Assembly: GCF_003576645.1 (NCBI RefSeq)
Contig: NC_044924.1
Span: 25,285,711-25,349,710, forward strand
Source: Ipomoea triloba
Lineage: Eukaryota; Streptophyta; Magnoliopsida; Solanales; Convolvulaceae
DNA length: 64,000 nt
Direction: 5' to 3'
How positions within the stretch are numbered: the stretch's first letter is position 1; each line of letters begins with the position of its first letter. A program made the translations under genes and the position numbers. Under the pieces are notes generated by a model, which did no database searches, was not told the DNA's origin, and saw only the letters and a list, made by a program, of their open reading frames with translations. Below, in pieces: positions 11,790 to 23,989 of this stretch.

Positions 11790-12500
11790 TGGGGCTTAAC
11801 CTAGAATAGCCCCGCTTTTTGCTGGTTTTTTGCTGAAAGAGTACTCCATTTACCCTTTCATTTTGTTTTTAGATATACCTAGCCTTCGAGCTTTGATGAA
11901 TGGAAAACGTCATCTTTTGCTCATGTTTCGCTTTTCTTCTTTTTGCATACATTTGCTAAACAGGTCGAATCATTTTCAGAATCACTCATTCGATCTTTAA
12001 AGGCTTTTTCATAACCTTTTGCACTTTCTAAACCCAAGGATGGACTAGTCCCTCAGACCTTAGTCGATGGGATTGAGTCCGACCTTCCTTGGGACCTTAT
12101 CACGATCTTTTAACTTCATTTTTCAACTTGTTCCATGCGTTGAAGAACAACTCTTCCCACAAAATCATCCTCTCAGTCCCTCAGACCTTTAGTCTGAGGA
12201 CTTAACCAGGCTTCGATCAACATTCCCTTTGTCAAGGGATACACAGACCGGCCTCCAAGTTTCATTGGGTCTGATCTTTCTCATAAAATATCTTTCTAGT
12301 TCCTCAGACCTTTAGTTTTAGGACCTGGCTGATCTTTACTCAACCTTCCCTTTTTCAAGGGATACCCGGTCCGACCTCTAAAGGGATCCCCCATCGGGTT
12401 ACATTGGCGTTCATTATTTAACGGTCGAGTACGGGTTTCGCATTCCTCTTCATCCATTTTTTACCACTTTTTCCATTATTCCGCATTCTGCCTAAACAAC
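11790..12500. repeat. Retroelement-derived DNA with short direct repeats
   Basis: The motif 'cctcagacctttagt' with 'tcaagggatac' and 'ccgacct' recurs about three times between 12040 and 12390. This is typical of non-coding parts of large plant LTR elements. No ORF is supported. The following stretch to about 12960 is AT-rich and empty. Confidence 0.45.
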
Positions 12501-12959
12501 TCGTCATTAACTCCCATCGACTTCTCTCATGCTTTCTAACCTCCACCCGCAAACAACACCTCTCTTTTCAACCAACTCTTCAAAGTCAAATAGGTCGGGA
12601 AAATCCCTTCAATCCCTTCAACCAACATTGAGAATTGACATATTTTTGAGGAGTATAAATTACAATTTTCCCTTGATAATGTCAAATTATATTGAAATTT
12701 GCATTACAATGTCATGAGGTGTTTGAGTTAAATTGCACTATTTGAACCTAATTACGTTTTAATTGTAAATTATATACGGTAGGGGATAAGTCTAAAGTCC
12801 GAAAGAAGTATACATATTGATACCAATTGCATATGAAGATTGAAGGACTTAATTGAAGTGGTTTACATAGTTTTGGGGGTTAAATTGCAAAAGATGATAA
12901 ATTACAGTAAAGTAACCTTGACCCAGTTATGAAACCCACGAACCCGACCAAGGACCCAT

Positions 12960-14215
12960 CTCCCTTTCCTTCTTTTGTGTAGCCAATTATATAGAAACTC
13001 TAAGGAGTAAGGACTTGGGCGAGGCGGCAATCGACAGCCATGGCTGGAGGGAATAAATTGTAAGAAAACCGTGGCTATTAATAGGATAAAAAGGGAAGCT
13101 TTGAGCTATCCACAGTGATGGGGAGTGATCCAAGGTTCGAGATCCAATGCCCGGGAAGAAAGGACGGGCGGTTGAGGATAAAGTCAAAAGACCCATTGAG
13201 AGTGGGGACGAGCTTGAGGAGCCAATTATAGTCGGGAGTCGGCACGTAGTGGGTCGGCTGGCCTATGGTCAACCGACACTCGGGAAAGAGTGAGTGGAAG
13301 CGATTACATGAGAAGAAGACAAAGGAAAGATGGGAGGAACTGCCGACCGATGGCCGGTCGGCAAAGTAAATCCGGATGTTTCATTGTAGTTAAGTGAGAA
13401 TCTCAAGAAACACATCAAGTCTCAAACTAAGAGAACTGGGCAAAGAGGCCGAGCTCGAGTCTCCTTCGAGACTGGGTCATACCCGAGGGAGACGAGGGGA
13501 AGAGGTTGTATGAAGAAGAATACGAGGCCAAGGAAGTCGATGGAGAAGAGTCGGATATGCCAACCTTAGGGCTAGCGCTGGATGAGGAGGTCGGGTTAGC
13601 AAGGCGTCGTTTGGAAAGCAGATTAGGAAGTTTTCTAAGGGCGATAAAAGGCAAATGCGGATTTCATACATAAAGATATGAATAAAAGATCAAAATAATT
13701 TAGGGAGCTAAATCAAATGTAATAAGGAAAGAAATCTCAAGCATTTATGGCAGTTTAGGGTTACCAAAGGAGGATCAACTCCTCCTAATCTGTATAAATA
13801 AAGGTGTAGAACCTTGAAAAAGGTTAAGCAATTCATAATACAAGAACAGCCGAAACGCTGCTCAAATTTCATAGCAACCACTTAAACAATTTTCCGGTGG
13901 TGTTGGCCTGCCATTCGACCATTCGTGGTTGATAAAACCAACATTAGCGCCGTTTGTGGGGATCGATACAAGAAGCTGTGTCGCTCTAACTGACTAAGAA
14001 GGGTGAAGATATGTAACAATATAATAGTGACATGGAGGAGCCGTCAGGGAAGAACTCAACCACATGTGCAAGTTAATGTGACCACTGGTCAAACTATTTC
14101 TCAAGGGCGGGATTTGCGAGAGCAACTTACCCGACCCAATTCTCGTGACTTGCGAGGACAGCTTAGTTGTCCAAATCTGGCCAACACGATAGATCGGAAA
14201 TCAATAAAATAACTA
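12960..14215 (+). mobile_element. LTR end, primer-binding site and leader of a gypsy-type remnant, plus strand
   Basis: A tract ending 'ggttgataaaaccaaca' is followed by 'TTAGCGCCGTTTGTGGGGAT', the same type of primer-binding site as at 10.04 kb but on the opposite strand. A 'ctgtataaataaagg' promoter-like TATA lies near 13791, about 150 bases before the LTR end. Downstream, 13970-14215 resembles an untranslated leader with gag-like beginnings ('cgagagcaact', 'cgaggacagctt' repeats) but is truncated. The 5' boundary of the LTR is uncertain. Confidence 0.5.
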
Positions 14216-14324
14216 GGGTAAAATAAATGATTTTGAACCCCTTACTAGCCTATTTTAAGGTATTCAATTAATGATGATTGCAGCTTATAATTCTAGCATA
14301 TTTAGTGTTTCACACTACTATTTG

Positions 14325-15117
14325 TGCTTTCATGATTGCGGACTAACCATTTTGTATCTTCTAACTCATTCATGAACTTTAATTTGAACTATTCTTTGTA
14401 CATTCCTATGCTTATTTATCTTCTGACTAGTCTCACCTTGTATTATAATTGCAAGTATAGTTTCCTAAAAAATTCTATGTTAGGTTTTGTGCTTTTGTGC
14501 ATACACAAATGACATGTTATAAAGTGAACTTGTGCATCTAGGAATACAATAGGTTGTTTGATCACATGCATATCTATCTCCCTAGTTTATGTACACATTT
14601 TGATAATCATGAATACAATATTGTAAGATTGTGTCCAGACTCTTTCCCAACAATAAGTGGTCGAGCTTTGCAAGCTAAAAATAATTGGTTCTAGAGTGAT
14701 TTCCTTTTTACTTTTTTGTCAATTAACACTGGCTACAAAATAAATTTATATATTTTCAAAAGTAAAGTAATATTTTTCTGGAAAATAATACTTAGACCTA
14801 CCCCAAATTTTATTGCAATATTAGATGGTCCCATGTCACATCTTTTTTGTGGTATGTGCTCATTGTTTTGTGAATCGACCATTGATCATAGGCATTTGAA
14901 TGCGTAACTTTCCACCTTTCACTGAGATGATCAAAATTAAAGTTGACTAGCCTTGTCCATTGCGCTCTACCCTATCATGGGCCAATCACGGGCTCTCTCT
15001 TCTCAAGACCATTTGGTGGCACAAGTGCTCCACTTGTTTAATGGGCCTCATTCGGAGTGGGACAACTATTTATTCACTAGCCGTCGGGTACTCTCCCAAA
15101 ACCACTTATTTAGCGTT

Positions 15118-15173
<56 letters not shown>

Positions 15174-15700
15174 TTTTTAATTTTTTTTTTTTCTCTTTAG
15201 CAATACATATGCTTGATTTGTATTCTCTTGACCGCGGATTAACCATTATTTTGCATCTTCTAAGTCATTCATGAACTTCAGATTGAACTATTCTTTGTAC
15301 ATTTCTATGCTTATTTATATTTTGACTAGTCTCATCTTGTATTATAATTGCAAGTGTATTAGCTTCTTCAAAAACTTTATGTTAGGTGTTGTGCTTAAAT
15401 GCATGCACACACAAATGACATGTTGTATAAAGTGAGTTTATTTTCATCTCTCACTTGTGCACCGTGGAATACAATAGGTTACGTTCTTTGATATATGATC
15501 ACATATCTAGCTCCCTAGTTCATGTACACATTTTGATGATCATTAATACAATCTTGTAGCATTGTGTCCGGACTCTTCCCCAAACAATAAGTGGTTGAGC
15601 TTTGCAAACCCAAAATAATTGGATCTAAAGTGGTTTCCTTTATTACTTAACTTTTTTGTCAATTAGTAGTGGCTAAAAAATAAATTATATATTTTTGAAA
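14325..15700. repeat. Diverged direct duplication with (TA)n between the copies
   Basis: About 400 bp at 14325-14740 recurs at 15225-15700, sharing 'tgaactattctttgtacat', 'gtattataattgcaag', 'tgtacacattttgat' and 'aataagtggt'. Copies differ by substitutions and small indels, so the duplication is old. Between them is non-coding DNA and a (TA)n run at 15120-15165 followed by poly-T. Confidence 0.7.
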
Positions 15701-16145
15701 GTAGGAGTAATAATAATTTTTTATGGTCTATTACATGGATTTTAATCTAACATTTTTTTACTTTTATTTTTTGATGTGGTGAGAGATGATAAGTAATCTC
15801 CATCCTGTAGATCTCAAAGAACATGTCAAAATCAAAATTTTAAGCTTGAGAACTTTGAAGACTAATTTTTTTATTTTTTTTAGGAGAAAACAAAAAAACT
15901 ACTGAACATGCTCTGCATGGCAGTCTATGAACATTTGTGTAGTAATGTGGGGTCCAGTGTTTTCTTCCACGTGTCCACATGTAAACCCTCTGCCATGTGG
16001 CCCATAATGCTTTCAATCTGCTCTGCCAATATTAGTCCCATTGCCACCCCAGCCATCACTGTGTTACGTTGCAAATTTCAACTTCAATCAACTCCAATCA
16101 CCAAATCGAAGAAACCAAGAAACAAAGAGAAAGAGAGGCAACAGA

Positions 16146-18767
16146 ATGAAGGTGAGGTTAAACAAACCTGAATTTTTACTTTTCATCATCTTTCAAGTAT
16201 ATTTGCTTGATATATATATTTTAACTTCTCATCATCTTTTTGCTTATTAGATTTTTAATTGGGTGCATCACAAATTCTCTCATAAAGGTAACCATTCATC
16301 TAAATACATAAATTTCAACAAGTTATATGTATGTCGTGCATTGTTACAGGAGGCGTGCTAGGCCTTAATCGAGCGTCAAGGCACCTTGACACCGCCTAAT
16401 TAAAAAAATATTCGCTCAAAATGACAGTTAAAAAATGTTCCGACCAATTCAGCCTGGTTGATCAACTGGGCTGCCTAGTTAGCCGGTCAACTAGCAACTG
16501 CTTACAGCCTTTTTCGCTTAGGCTTAGGGGTGTCTAGAGCCGTCTGCCTAGACAGATTTTTACAACACTGATGTGGTATTGATTAAATAACATGTTAGCT
16601 AGTTTTGTTGACAGATGGAATATTTAGACACCCCTGTGCGAAGAAGAATGAGGTGATGATCATCAACAGCAATGAGAGTAATGCTGATAGGAAGGCTCTT
16701 CTTGAAAATGCACTGTTTGGTGACAGAGAAATGTTCAATGAGGAGACGTGGGAAAGGGGAATTCTCGCAATTGGGACATTGGGTTTCGACCAAATGAATG
16801 AAAAACACCATTTCGGGGATGACGAGGATGAAGTAGAAGAAGAAGAAGAAGAAGATTTGGAGGAATACTATAGTGATAATGGTGATTATTGTGATGATGG
16901 GATTACTAGCAGTTACGAGGAAGAAGAAGACGAGGAGAAAGAAGAATTGAACCCATTGATGTTCAACGCCGCAATATTCAGTTGCGATGATAGCCTTGGA
17001 GTGATGAGCGATTCAGGGAACAAGAAGAGGGAGAGAATCACACTTGCAGACTTATTCTCCGCCGAAACTAACACCGGCGGCGCCCAGCAGGATCATGTAA
17101 TACTTGTGAAATCGTCCGCCGCCGGTCACGGCGGCGTGGGTGAGCATGCCACCGCAAAACCGCCGCCTCTCCCGGCGTCATCCCTACCCACCAAAACTGG
17201 AATATCTTTTGCCAAGAAGATAATTCCTAAGCTCGTTGGAGATCGCCGACCTCGCCGTCCTATCAATAAACTGCACCAGGTCAGCTTTGTTGCTCGCTAC
17301 ATAATTATTTTTATTCAAGATAGTATCTATTTTATATTTTTTTACTCATAAATTATTTTATTTTAAAATTTTAGTCTATATTAATTAATTTAAACCTATC
17401 CGGTCTTTTGTTGTCCATTATATTGCATGTTCGGTCCTAGTGTTATATAGGCTCTGTTTGGTAAATTATTAGCCTATCAGCTAATTTTGACTTATTTGAT
17501 CACTATTAGTTGTTTGGTTAATAAATTTTTTGTAACTCTAAAATACTAAAATTCAAAAGTCTACTCAAAGCAGCATTTTCAATTAGCTTTTTGAAGAAAA
17601 AAATTATACCAAAAAGCTATCAGCTAACAACTAATCTATCAAACAACTTTTTACAATCAGCTAATGTTATTAACAAATCATACATTCTAACCCAAACAGC
17701 CAACCCAATCAGCCAACGGCCATTTACCAAACAGGGCCATAATTATCAAACTTTGTTAGTAAACTCTTTTTTATGTGATTAAATATTCATATTTAATGTT
17801 TCATTCTCTTTATATTGCCATTTTTAACAATGAATAATATTGATTGTAAATAATAAAAATAACCTTATATGTTAATAGAATTCGATAATTATATAATACT
17901 ATGGATTAAAGTGTAACATCATGAACAATTAAGGGGTTAAATTAATTTAAATTAACTTATAGGGACAATTTTTAAAAGCAAATAAATTAAGGGTCAAAAG
18001 TCTAATTTTTCCTTATATCTATTTTATAAATTTTGTCTCATGTTCTTTGTTTTTTTATTCCTGCCAAATTTTAATCAATTTAACACCTTGCATAAAATAT
18101 TATTGATAATATCATCTTTTTCCATGCTCAGACAAATCAACTACTAACATGCTATCTGTACTATATCAAAAATAAAATAAAATAGCTATTAAATTTAGTC
18201 TTTTCATTTTTTTTAAAAAATTATTATTTACATTTAAATTCTTTAATTTTTACTAGATCCAAAGAAATAAACTACAGACCCACCACGTACTTATATATAC
18301 AATATATATATACATAAAAGGAAAATTTGTACAATCAATTTTATACAATTTGAACTTGTTTTATGTTGTACACTTACCATTTGAGATTGTTTTATGTTGT
18401 ACTGAATTATTGAAATTTTAAGTAGGGATAAGCATAAAGTAACACTGAAAAATGACATAAGATAGGGGACAATTTGATAATTTTGTCAATTTAGTTTTTT
18501 TTTTAATTTCTCTATTATATATTTTCTATTGTTTGCATAATTAAATTGTATCATTTTCTTATTTTCGAGTATTACTCGAATCGATGACCTTACATTTAAA
18601 AGAGTCACTTCGTATCACTATACCACAAGTTCATTGGCTATTCTTTTGAATCTAATTTTTGTGTGGAATGTGTGCAGTTGATGACAAGGATGCTTAGAAG
18701 GAAGATCCATCCAGAGATGGAGGGTAAGAAGAGTCAGACCAAGCCTACCTCTCTCACCACCAAGTGA
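16146..18767 (+). CDS. TAC1: TAC1-like IGT-family shoot-angle protein
   Basis: Four exons, 16146-16151, 16251-16287, 16615-17279 and 18678-18767, encode 265 aa. The first exon is only ATG AAG, a hallmark of the LAZY/TAC1/DRO1 (IGT) family. Joined to exon 2 it gives 'MKIFNWVHHKFSHK', the TAC1-type N-terminus. The family motif 'GILAIGT' is at residues 63-69, followed by 'LGFD'. Acidic tracts run at about 83-98 and 112-121, then 'RITLADLFSAE', and the C-terminus has 'KKIIPKL' and, in exon 4, 'LMTRMLRRKIHPEMEG'. The LAZY1-type C-terminal EAR-like region is not seen, which favours TAC1 over LAZY1. In other plants TAC1 promotes wider branch or tiller angle and acts opposite to LAZY genes in gravitropic set-point control. 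That role here is by homology. All splice sites are canonical. MITEs sit in introns 2 and 3. Confidence 0.9.
16345..16572. mobile_element. MITE-like element in intron 2 of the TAC1-like gene
   Basis: A GC-richer insert with 'aggcgtgctaggcc' at the left and 'gtctgcctagacagatttttacaaca' at the right. It shares its 'gatttttacaac' end and 'aggcgcc'-type motifs with the element around 1522-2612. The target-site duplication is not clear. Confidence 0.5.
17450..17738. mobile_element. Tourist-like MITE in intron 3 of the TAC1-like gene
   Basis: The 289-bp element has termini GGCTCTGTTTGGTAAA and TTTACCAAACAGGGCC. It is flanked by ATA on both sides (17447-17449 and 17739-17741), a 3-bp duplication. 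It is a sibling of the 6527-6811 MITE in reverse orientation. Confidence 0.8.
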
Positions 18768-18846
18768 CAAATAAATCACTCAACTTCACTTCTTCATACT
18801 CAAAAGGTATATATCAATGTTTTTTTTTTTTTTTTTTTTTTTTTTT

Positions 18847-19149
18847 NNNNNNNNNNNNNNNNNNNNNNNNNNNNNNNNNNNNNNNNNNNNNNNNNNNNNN
18901 NNNNNNNNNNNNNNNNNNNNNNNNNNNNNNNNNNNNNNNNNNNNNNNNNNNNNNNNNNNNNNNNNNNNNNNNNNNNNNNNNNNNNNNNNNNNNNNNNNNN
19001 NNNNNNNNNNNNNNNNNNNNNNNNNNNNNNNNNNNNNNNNNNNNNNNNNNNNNNNNNNNNNNNNNNNNNNNNNNNNNNNNNNNNNNNNNNNNNNNNNNNN
19101 NNNNNNNNNNNNNNNNNNNNNNNNNNNNNNNNNNNNNNNNNNNNNNNNN
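18847..19149. other. Assembly gap (303 N)
   Basis: Unknown bases flanked by poly-T on both sides. The flank sequence 'aaaggtatatatcaat' occurs just before (about 18804) and just after (about 19177) the gap, so the two sides may overlap. Confidence 0.99.
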
Positions 19150-19169
19150 TTTTTTTTTTTTTTTTTTTT

Positions 19170-20815
19170 TTTGTGCAAAGGTATATATCAATCTTATGTT
19201 GGTGAAACTACACATTTTTCTCCTTTTCTTGATTAAATTAAATAATTTGTTACTATTAAACAAAAAATAAACTTTTATAGTAAAGATAGTATAGGAAATT
19301 AAAGCAGAATTTTATAAGATAGCAATATGGAGAGAAAAAATCCCAAAAAAAAAAAATTAATCTAAAAGCATTAAAACATATATAAATAAGGCAATAATTT
19401 TTTAAAATGTTATTTTCTCATTATAAGTTGAACTCTAACTTCACGTCCTAACATGACAATAAAACTTTATATTTATTGAGTGATCATAATGAATAGGCCG
19501 GGTTGTCCTCATCACAAGTTAACAAATTATTTGCACAGTAATCAAGAATTGAAAAATTCAATCAGACAGTGTTACAGGATATTTTATTCTTAGAAAGTAT
19601 ACCTTATAATAATCATGGTATACTACTATAGATGTTCTTCACTTATTTTTAGTTTTCATATTCTTAAAAGATTGAAAGTTTTACAATGTCTAGAGCTATC
19701 ATAAAGGAAAACTTTTTAGTAATGTAGAAACTACAACAATCCCATAACGAGTTACAACATAGTAAATTTTCATATACTTCTAAAATTTTGTTACCATTTT
19801 AATGCCAAAAGTCAAAGTCTATTGAAAACCTTGTAGCTAGTCTAGTGACATAACATTTTAGACAGGTATAGGAGACCAAATTCAATCCACAATCTCCTTA
19901 AATATATATAAGAAATTACATATCAAGTATAACTCCATCTGAAAATTGATACATAGTATCAAAGCTTTATATAGTTTTATACCAACTCTGTTGGGACCTG
20001 CCTCTGATACCACTTGTTAGATCAAGTGCTTACCACTCACACCAAAAGCTATAGCTAATAGCGAAAACGCAACTATATTTCTTTACTTAGCTTATAGAGT
20101 GTCATCACATTGTTTAAGACTCGCTGAATGCTGAACTTAGCATTTTTATCTTTTATTGGCCTCCGTCAAATAATCCTCCAGCCACCGAATACTAGACTCG
20201 ATCCTTTATTAGTCTCCGCCCAACAAACTCTATATGACAAGTCTTGTGTTGAGTTTCATCAACTTAGCTTTAAGACGAAAAGTAGAGAGAAAAAATAAAT
20301 TTAAAAAAAAAATAAGGGACAGAAGTTAATTGAAGTAGGTGATGCACCCTAGCCAACCTTGAATTCCACTCACAGTGTATATTCAATTCATTCATTCCCA
20401 TCTATCGATCTATCATGTCTGAACCACATTTTCGGCATCTTGCTCTGCTATGCTTGCCTCCACCAATGCTAGACGAAGGGATAAGACAATGCATGAAGAG
20501 AGATAAGTTCCTTTCGTACCATTTTTCCAGGAGTTCTGATATAGATATTACTCTCTCCCTATTTATATGGCCCCTCTCCCATATAAAACACCAACATCTT
20601 TCCAACTACATACAAGATCAGATGTCCATTTATTATCATCCAATTTCCTCCTATCATATGCCTTTTCTTCTTTGCTCCATTCCATTATTATATCATCAAT
20701 AACAAACTTGATTGGCGTGGCTGTGCACTCTTATCCCTTAAGATAGGTCGGGAGTTCAATTCGAACTCTCTCTTGTATGGAAAAATCACTCAAGCCTATC
20801 TCTCAAGCCTATTTT
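19170..20815. other. Intergenic, remnants only
   Basis: No supported gene. Near 19990, 'gggacctgcctctgataccac' read on the minus strand resembles a tRNA-iMet primer-binding site ('tggtatcagag'), suggesting a degraded Copia-like element. The following 20010-20230 matches the dispersed repeat of ALMT intron 2. The 20340-20720 part is open in short frames without recognisable content. Confidence 0.45.
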
Positions 20816-20820
20816 AACAA

Positions 20821-20822
<2 letters not shown>

Positions 20823-20885
<63 letters not shown>

Positions 20886-20930
20886 TGTCTGTATGTATGT
20901 ATGTATGTATGTATGTATGCATGCATGCAT
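20823..20930. repeat. Compound microsatellite (TA)n-(TGTA)n-(TGCA)n
   Basis: A run of TA dinucleotides changes into TGTA tetranucleotides with one interruption, then 'tgcatgcatgcatg'. Confidence 0.95.
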
Positions 20931-21022
20931 GTATAAAATTGAATTTTATCCAAATACATAGAGAAACTAAGAACCAAACAGAGAGCCATTGGTCTAGGAA
21001 GATCTAACCGTTTTGAAGCATG

Positions 21023-21400
21023 TTAACATTTTTGTAAATAACTCAAATTTTAAGTGCAAGTAGAAAAATCATAGTGTACATTCAATATAAAGTACACCTA
21101 GATATAGTTTAAAATGCACCAAATAATATCATTAATTGCCCCATTAATGAAAGTTCATTACACTTAGGGTTCACATTTAGAAGTTATGTTCTAGTTTTTT
21201 TTTCATTGAGGGGGTCACTTTTTATTGTTTAGGAGTTTACTATTTATAGTTTACCGTTGAGTTTAGTCTTTTCGTTTAGTTTTCAGAATTTATCAAATTG
21301 TACTCTATAATGTTAGAAGTTGCATTGTATAGTGTTGCATGTTAATTGCACTTGAAAATTTGCGCTATTTACAAAAATGTCACTGCATTTTTTTTAATTA
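21023..21400. mobile_element. MITE-like element related to 172-590
   Basis: The left 'acatttttgtaaataactcaa' and right 'gctatttacaaaaatgtcactgc' are inverted. Inner motifs ('aagtgcaag', 'gtacacc', 'aaataatatcatta') match the 172-590 element. Confidence 0.45.
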
Positions 21401-21429
21401 CTTAAAATCCATTAGATCATTCCAGATGG

Positions 21430-22200
21430 ATTATGCTAACTATACACATACATATATGTGTAAATATATTAGAAGTTGAGAAGTGTTGATTTGCTAGCAT
21501 CCATAAGGTGTAGGGTTTTACCCATATCGAGGATTAAATAAAAAGGTATAGATTTGACAATTTTGTGAACAATAGTGTACAAGCATTTCATGTCATGTAG
21601 GACAATTGAGGCATATTCTACTATATATTTAGTTCACCCACCAATCTTTATGGCAGGAGCGATGATGAACCATCAAGTTTGGGATTCAAACTAATATATA
21701 TATTAAAGTTATATATTGACTACATCGACAACGACTTTTTGATTTTTTTTCCTTTATTTATTTATTTATTTATTCAAGCATTCAAAAGTAGATGAGGAGA
21801 AACGCAATGACTTTTATCATTACTAAAAATTTAAATAAAAAATATATAAACAAATGATAATGAATATCTAATATGATAATGAAATATAATATAAAAGTTC
21901 ACCTAAGTTTTATCCATATTATATATGTTGTCTTGAATCCTTTTCGTATCTTTCATTGCAGATGCCAATGTCTGATCTTGCTGCAGTTGGAAGCTACTTT
22001 ATCATTGCTATGTTTGTGAATCTCATTCTCATCTCTTCCTTTCAAATTTTATCTTACTGTTTAACGTTGTGAATTTTGTGATGCTATGGCTTTGGCCTGA
22101 TTGTGTGACGAGAATTGAAGCTTTAATTTGTTGTTTATCTTACTGTTTAGCGTTGGTCAAGTCCGTTATCCTGTCTCGTTGCATATATACATTAAATTAT
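21430..22200. other. AT-rich intergenic with one exon-like island
   Basis: After 'tttcattgcag' at about 21950, 'atgccaatgtctgatcttgc' opens a short hydrophobic frame ('DLAAVGSYFIIAMFVNLIL') that stops by about 22072. It looks like a leftover 3' exon or a chance frame. Nothing around it supports a gene. Confidence 0.2.
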
Positions 22201-22216
22201 TTAGGGAAATTATTTA

Positions 22217-22866
22217 GGGAAAAGTGTCAAATAGGTCACTTAACTTTTACACCTTATTCAATTGAACCATCAAACAAAAAAAGTGTGCAATTGGACCATT
22301 AAACAAATAAAAATTTTAGAAACAAATATTTTCACAAAAAAATTTCAAAAGTGGGGGAGGCAGCCATGCAGTTCTGCAGCAAATTCCGTTCGGCAGCGGG
22401 CAAATTATTCCAAGGCAGCTTCGTATTTTAGTTTGGCAATTTCAAATTTTGAGCAAATTGAGCAGTAGCAATTCTCTTCGTTCTGAATTTTTGGACTACA
22501 GCAGCGAACCCTCTGTTTTTTTGCCCCATTTCTTTCTTAAATTGCTTTTTTGTATTTGTTTGGTGTGAGGGTTAGTTCAATCCCATCATCCATGGCTGCC
22601 ATCCCGGCCCTTTCATTCAAAGCAAACGAACTTCTTCTGAAATTTAAAGAAAAATGTTTTTTTTTTATGTTAATTTTTAAAAATAATTATTAAAATGATT
22701 TATATGACATTATGACATCATATTTAACGGAAATTTGAAAGTAACCTGTAAAAATGTTATTTGTACAATTTTTGAGTATTTAATTGTCCAATTGCATACT
22801 TTTTTTATTCGATGGTTCAATTACACCAAGTGTAGAAGTTTAGTGGCCCATTTGACACTTTTTTCC
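22217..22866. mobile_element. Mutator-like non-autonomous element with 9-bp TSD
   Basis: The 650-bp element has TIRs of about 90 bp (left start GGGAAAAGTGTCAAAT, right end ATTTGACACTTTTTTCC). It is flanked by a perfect 9-bp direct duplication AATTATTTA (22208-22216 and 22867-22875), diagnostic of the Mutator superfamily. The interior (22350-22620) is less AT-rich than the TIRs and could be captured DNA, but no protein family is recognisable. Confidence 0.9.
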
Positions 22867-22947
22867 AATTATTTAATTTATATCAAACTTTATATCCAAT
22901 TTAACATCACATACAAAGTTAATTCCTAGTGGTATACATAATTTAAG

Positions 22948-23289
22948 AATAGTTGTAAAAGACAAGTGACAGAGTAATTGGGTAAGCACCCGACTCGAAC
23001 CACCGGCAGACACCAACCCGAACCAAAGACAGACAAGTGGGCATTGGGAAGTCAAACGGCAACCCGTTACACAAGCACGGCATATTGAAGAGGAATCACT
23101 CCAACGGCTCCATATATTATTACCCGACATTTAATATAGGCTCGTCATTATGAGCCCGTTACACTCACTAGAAGAAGAGTCTTTGCACTCATATATAAGT
23201 AATAGACATGCTGTAGAGGAGGGAGGGGACATGCAAAACTCTTGTACTAAGACAATATTGTACTTTACTCACTAATATTACTCCGGTAA
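22948..23289 (+). mobile_element. Candidate LTR (TG..CA)
   Basis: A tract starting 'tgtaaaagacaag' and ending 'ccggtaaca' contains a TATA-like 'catatataag' near 23191. It is followed by 'ttattaacgccgttggtgctttcg', which resembles the post-LTR leader of plant LTR retrotransposons. No second LTR was found. Length is about 342 bp if the TG/CA ends are right. Confidence 0.5.
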
Positions 23290-23989
23290 CATTATTAACG
23301 CCGTTGGTGCTTTCGTTGAGAGCCGAGATCAAATCTCAAGCAAAACTTCACAAATTACCAAAATTAACTTATAACTAGAAATAGCTCGATCAGGATCTAG
23401 CAGCTCCCATGGTCCTCGTCACGTGAGTCGCAATGGCAACGCCTCTAGTTATCTTCGAGAACAGCTCAACAACAATCATGGTGGCGACCTCCGCGATCGG
23501 CTCAACAACAATCATTGTGGAGGGCAGCAAACATTCAAGGCCTACATGCCTATGGACCCCCAGGCGACGGCTCAGGCCATTCAGGAGGCAACGATAACTT
23601 TAACCCAATTAGTGGCGGGTATTCAAGGTCAAGTGCCCCAAGTATCCGTGCAGAAGGATGAAATGGGGCGAGAGAGGACCCAGCGTCTATGCCGCGGTGC
23701 AACTCATCGGCCAACCGTTTCTATGCCGGCCCTAGGACGGTGGGGTAAGAGGGTTGCTATCCAACAGAGGTTGTGGCCACAACCAAAGGCCAAGGGGTCA
23801 TCCACCAAGGGTCCACACCAAGATGAGTAATCACAATGGATAGAAGGGGTGGGTTCACACCAAGTCTGGAGGGCCGGTTCTGCGTCGGTCCACTATGCTC
23901 AAGCGAACCCCGAGTGTGCAGGAGGAAGTGGTAGAGCGACTACAAAAGAAAATAGAGGAGCTAGAGAAGAAAATGGAGGCGAGGGCAAT
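23290..23989 (+). pseudogene. Retrotransposon leader and gag-like fragment
   Basis: Downstream of the candidate LTR, an open frame at 23423-23830 (135 codons) has repeats 'REQLNNNHGGDLRDRLNNNH' and then Gln/Thr-rich sequence ('DPQATAQAIQEATITLTQL') typical of the variable N-terminal part of plant gypsy gag. It then loses similarity. A helical, charged frame ('VVERLQKKIEELEKKME') follows near 23920-23985. No protease or polymerase is present. Confidence 0.45.

Noticed and set aside
13427..13671. Two overlapping minus-strand frames
   Set aside because: Ser/Pro/Leu-rich overlapping frames in LTR-like DNA without family motifs.
14953..15274. Frames with Ile-Tyr repeats
   Set aside because: Translation of the (TA)n microsatellite; no gene features.
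15908..16250. Open frame overlapping the start of the TAC1-like gene
   Set aside because: It lies in the probable 5' leader and intron 1 and reads through the true ATG AAG exon in another frame.
18764..19270. Long open frames across the N gap
   Set aside because: They consist of poly-Phe or poly-Lys plus unknown bases and are produced by poly-T and the gap.
20777..21007. Frames with Tyr-Ile and Met-Tyr-Val-Cys repeats
   Set aside because: Translation of the compound TA/TGTA microsatellite.
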